A stretch of 64,000 bases of DNA from Robertkochia flava (lineage in GTDB: Bacteria > Bacteroidota > Bacteroidia > Flavobacteriales > Flavobacteriaceae). Below, piece by piece: positions 62,292 to 64,000 of this stretch. Numbering within the stretch: position 1 is the first letter of the stretch; each line of letters begins with the position of its first letter. The notes under the pieces are model-generated. The model did not search any database. It worked only from the letters and a program-made list of their open reading frames with translations, and was not told where the DNA came from. The stretch is from assembly GCF_020166515.1 (NCBI RefSeq), contig NZ_JAINZT010000005.1:372001-436000 (forward strand), written 5' to 3'. Position numbers and translations under genes: made by a program.

Positions 62292-64000
62292 TGTTTGATG
62301 ATTTTTTGATAGTGGGTATGTTGCTCCGAACGGTATTCTAATACATATATCCCCCGGGGTAGTTCCGGAAGCGCTATAGAGATGGTGTTCCCCGAAAGTG
62401 AATGGATTTCCTGGTATACCTGCTGCCCCAGAGGATTAAAAATAGTTACCACGGCAGAAGCCGACAGGTCTGAATGAGCGATCTCAAAGGTTGAATTAAA
62501 AGGATTTGGAAAGGTATAAAGATCTTCTTCCAGGTAAACTTTTTCCATCAATTTACCCTGACATTCTTTATCTGTTATGACTTCCAGGGTATTGATTCCT
62601 TTTTTCAGCGATAGTTCCAGGTACGTTTCTGAAGTGGTAAAGATCCGGTCGTTAAAGTTGATGATATACATTTCACCTCCCTGAAGCTCGACCTGAAGCT
62701 TTTCTGAGGTTTCGTCCATCTGCGTTTTGAAAGAAACCTGGGCTGTTGGAGCGATCTCTACATTATAACAAAGGGTGTCCGAGACCAATTCTGCTGCAGT
62801 AATACATACCTGGTAAGACCCCGGGGCCATGTTTTTCAGAATGAGTTCATTCGAAAAAACCTCTGCATCAGTCCCGTCCAGAATAGCCTTGTACATGCGA
62901 TTATCTCCTGCCTTAATGGTAATGATCCCATTGTTCGCGTCCGGACAAGACTCTCCGGTGCCATTTACCTCAAAAAGATCGGATCGCAGAGAGATCAGCT
63001 CACATCCTTCATCATTGACCTCAGCTCCGGGTGAGGTGTTGGGGCATTTGTCGTTTATGTCGGGTATGCCGTCTGCATCATTGTCGGTCTGATTGCTTGC
63101 ACAACCCTGGGCATTGACCTCTGCACCTAAAGCAGTATCAGGGCAATGGTCGTTTTCATCAGAAATCCCATCATGGTCAGAGTCTTTCTGGGAAAGACTA
63201 CACCCGCTGGTGTCAACAGCTTCGCCGGAAGGGGTGTCCGGACAAAGATCAAGGCGGTCTGGCACCGAGTCCTGATCGGAGTCTGTGTCGGTTGTTGAAA
63301 AGTCGATGGCAGAGAGATCATAGCTGATCAGAAATGCATTCTTTGCGTTATTCCCTGCGTTGTTCTTTAAATAGATTTGTTCGTTGATGTTAAGCGTATC
63401 TGAAGAATATGCACCTGAATAAAAGAGCTGATCATCTTCCACAGCGATAGGGCCTGAAATATCTTCTACATTGTTAAAATAGGGTTGAGGCGTTCCTGAA
63501 AGGTGAATCAGATACTCCATGCTCAGGTCATGCAGATTTACCTTTATAAGAACCGGTTCTGTTCCGGGGTTATTTGTGCTTAAGGAGCCATTCGTGAATT
63601 CCTGCTCTTCCCAGAAAGAGGTGGCCAGTAGCAGGTGATCCTTGTAATCGGCCATAAAGCCAGCCCGACCGTAATTTACAAAGGTGTCAAAGGTATTGTA
63701 GTTCATAAAGTCTCCCCGGTGCGAGTCGTATTCCAGTAAGGCGGCAGAATATCCGAAAGAGGTGCTGATCACCCGAAAATTATTGGAGATCACCGTATTA
63801 AACGCGTATGTCCATACATAAACCTTTTGGTTAGCGCCAATCTTGATATAGGCCGAGTCAAATACAGAGGACCCGTTACCTTGTTCAAATTCTTTTGCTA
63901 TTGTGGATTGCCAAACCGGTAATAGGTCCTTACTCAATTTATGGAGTTGAGTTTCATTAGGGGCACAGGTGTCTATCCCGTAGTTGATTGCAAAATACAC
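62288..64000 (-). CDS. T9SS-secreted protein with thrombospondin type 3 repeats (partial)
   Basis: 570 residues visible; the N-terminus lies beyond the window. A beta-propeller-like part (to about 230) precedes three thrombospondin type 3 repeats (DSDQDSVPDRLDLCPDTPSG, DSDHDGISDENDHCPDTALG and the third DNDADGIPDINDKCPNTSPG), which bind calcium. A CITAAELVSDTLCYNVEI module resembles one in the 1684-residue protein and precedes the T9SS type A sorting domain (YTFPNPFNSTFEI, ELPRGIYVLEYRS). Its stop overlaps the next lipoprotein start. It begins a four-gene chain of alternating T9SS cargo and lipoproteins. Confidence 0.88.
   Translation of the reverse strand: MYFAINYGIDTCAPNETQLHKLSKDLLPVWQSTIAKEFEQGNGSSVFDSAYIKIGANQKVYVWTYAFNTVISNNFRVISTSFGYSAALLEYDSHRGDFMNYNTFDTFVNYGRAGFMADYKDHLLLATSFWEEQEFTNGSLSTNNPGTEPVLIKVNLHDLSMEYLIHLSGTPQPYFNNVEDISGPIAVEDDQLFYSGAYSSDTLNINEQIYLKNNAGNNAKNAFLISYDLSAIDFSTTDTDSDQDSVPDRLDLCPDTPSGEAVDTSGCSLSQKDSDHDGISDENDHCPDTALGAEVNAQGCASNQTDNDADGIPDINDKCPNTSPGAEVNDEGCELISLRSDLFEVNGTGESCPDANNGIITIKAGDNRMYKAILDGTDAEVFSNELILKNMAPGSYQVCITAAELVSDTLCYNVEIAPTAQVSFKTQMDETSEKLQVELQGGEMYIINFNDRIFTTSETYLELSLKKGINTLEVITDKECQGKLMEKVYLEEDLYTFPNPFNSTFEIAHSDLSASAVVTIFNPLGQQVYQEIHSLSGNTISIALPELPRGIYVLEYRSEQHTHYQKIIKQ

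Overview
The window looks like a chromosomal segment of a Flavobacteriaceae-type Bacteroidetes. The evidence is proteins with type IX secretion (T9SS) C-terminal sorting domains, a FecA/FecR/ECF-sigma signalling set, many Sec lipoproteins, DUF6122/WbqC/DUF5683 neighbours of lepB and parAB, TAnnTTTG promoter elements instead of sigma70 boxes, and the two-gene methylmalonyl-CoA mutase. There is no prophage, integron, IS element or CRISPR array. The window begins inside a DUF6122 gene and ends inside a T9SS cargo gene, both on the minus strand.

Layout. 1-5672 (minus) is one compact housekeeping cluster: parA-parB-DUF5683-dapB-lepB-wbqC-DUF6122. 5881-11294 (minus) is a second operon: udk, ftsB/divIC, both methylmalonyl-CoA mutase subunits and a dienoyl-CoA-reductase-like SDR. 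11699-24348 holds single genes for the envelope and metabolism: MscS channel, PQQ-type sugar dehydrogenase, SGNH hydrolase, PagL-like lipid A deacylase, PEP synthase behind a LacI-type operator, a DUF805 gene coupled to an HExxH/YD-repeat protein, and OmpA. 24640-29581 looks like a stress or low-oxygen island: an ArsC-like protein, a phosphoribosyltransferase, a B12-dependent ribonucleotide reductase, DUF2267 and a universal stress protein, with two matching FNR-like sites. 29928-38926 has a large zinc metalloprotease and a sigma/FecR/TonB-receptor operon bracketed by two related lipoproteins.

39266-48370 has a PAP2 phosphatase and an ABM-domain lipoprotein. It then has an AraC regulator divergent from an operon for a periplasmic molybdenum hydroxylase: two DUF4440 proteins, an exported flavodoxin, a 2Fe-2S subunit and two tandem catalytic subunits. 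The second catalytic gene is interrupted by one in-frame TAG. 48626-49232 and 54140-54385 carry members of a multi-hairpin intergenic repeat, each downstream of a tRNA-Pro gene (GGG and UGG). Between and beyond them lie a FadL porin, a T9SS beta-helix protein and, at 54672-64000, a minus-strand run of T9SS cargo, lipoprotein, T9SS cargo, lipoprotein with almost no spacing.

The most interesting observations are the repeat family whose hairpin arms differ in sequence but stay complementary, the coupled T9SS-cargo/lipoprotein pairs, the HExxH/YD-repeat fusion, the single TAG in the duplicated oxidoreductase, and several operators visible by eye (AraC direct repeats, FNR-like sites, a PurR/LacI-type box). 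All assignments come from reading the sequence; no database search was run.
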